5,589 nucleotides of DNA from DASTCC01 sp035711465 (GTDB taxonomy: Bacteria > Acidobacteriota > Vicinamibacteria > Vicinamibacterales > SCN-69-37): contig DASTCC010000398.1 of NCBI GenBank assembly GCA_035711465.1, positions 1-5,589 on the forward strand, in the 5' to 3' direction. Both the position numbers and the translations under genes were made by a program. Below the pieces are notes generated by a model that was not told the origin of the DNA, searched no databases, and saw only the letters and a program-made list of their open reading frames with translations. Positions within the stretch are counted from its first letter, which is position 1. Each line of letters opens with the position of its first letter. This document shows, in pieces, positions 5,533 to 5,589 of this stretch.

Positions 5533-5589
5533 ATGAAGTTTCCGCGTCGAATCCTCGTTGGACTGCTGGCCGGCATCGCCACCGGCATC
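5533..5589 (+). CDS. Membrane protein start, probably dicarboxylate/amino acid:cation symporter (N-terminal fragment)
   Basis: Nineteen codons are visible from the ATG at 5533, beginning MKFPRRILVGLLAG and continuing to the window edge. A short basic N-terminus leads into a glycine-spaced hydrophobic helix (G-x-x-x-G-x-x-x-G pattern). This is how members of the DAACS family (GltP/DctA-like sodium or proton symporters in the inner membrane) usually begin, with a K/R-rich start and an 'ILVGLxxGIxxG' first helix. With so few residues, other transporters or a signal anchor remain possible. The gene starts 20 bases after the Kelch stop on the same strand, so an operon is likely. Confidence 0.5.
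   Translation, partial: MKFPRRILVGLLAGIATGI

Noticed and set aside
221..5589. Glutarate uptake and degradation module linking gcdH with the symporter-like gene
   Set aside because: The two genes are over 4 kb apart, on opposite strands, separated by signalling genes, and the transporter identity rests on 19 residues.

Overview
The window is a GC-rich, densely coding bacterial fragment with no tRNA, rRNA, CRISPR array or recognisable mobile element. Several traits suggest an Acidobacteriota-type soil bacterium, possibly Vicinamibacteria: high GC with long antisense shadow ORFs, a PadR-type regulator start, a Hanks-type kinase with a proline/alanine-rich linker, an FHA-EAL protein, and short heptameric repeats between genes. 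This placement is inference from gene style, not from a marker gene.

Layout from left to right. (1) The first 24 codons of a PadR-family transcription regulator, minus strand, run off the left edge. (2) A short intergenic gap holds a CTGCGGG heptamer array that folds into a near-perfect 42-base palindrome, just past the end of the next gene. (3) gcdH, glutaryl-CoA dehydrogenase, lies on the minus strand and is the most certain call. (4) Divergent from it is a plus-strand protein with a basic four-times-repeated N-terminal tail, an FHA (phosphothreonine-binding) domain and an EAL (c-di-GMP phosphodiesterase) domain that keeps its catalytic residues. (5) Converging on it, with only 3 bases between stop codons, is a minus-strand Hanks-type Ser/Thr kinase with a weak single membrane segment and a C-terminal beta-rich domain. 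(6) After a 170-base divergent spacer comes a plus-strand exported six-bladed Kelch-type beta-propeller. (7) Twenty bases later, the first 19 codons of a membrane protein, probably a dicarboxylate/amino-acid:cation symporter, run off the right edge.

The most interesting part is the kinase / FHA-EAL pair. A kinase that phosphorylates threonine, beside a protein that could bind phosphothreonine and degrade c-di-GMP, suggests a link from Ser/Thr phosphorylation to c-di-GMP signalling. The FHA-EAL tail carries repeated R-R-P-T-A-S units that could be phosphosites. That model is inference: domains and motifs are visible, the interaction is not. gcdH and the Kelch gene have no evident functional link to this pair.
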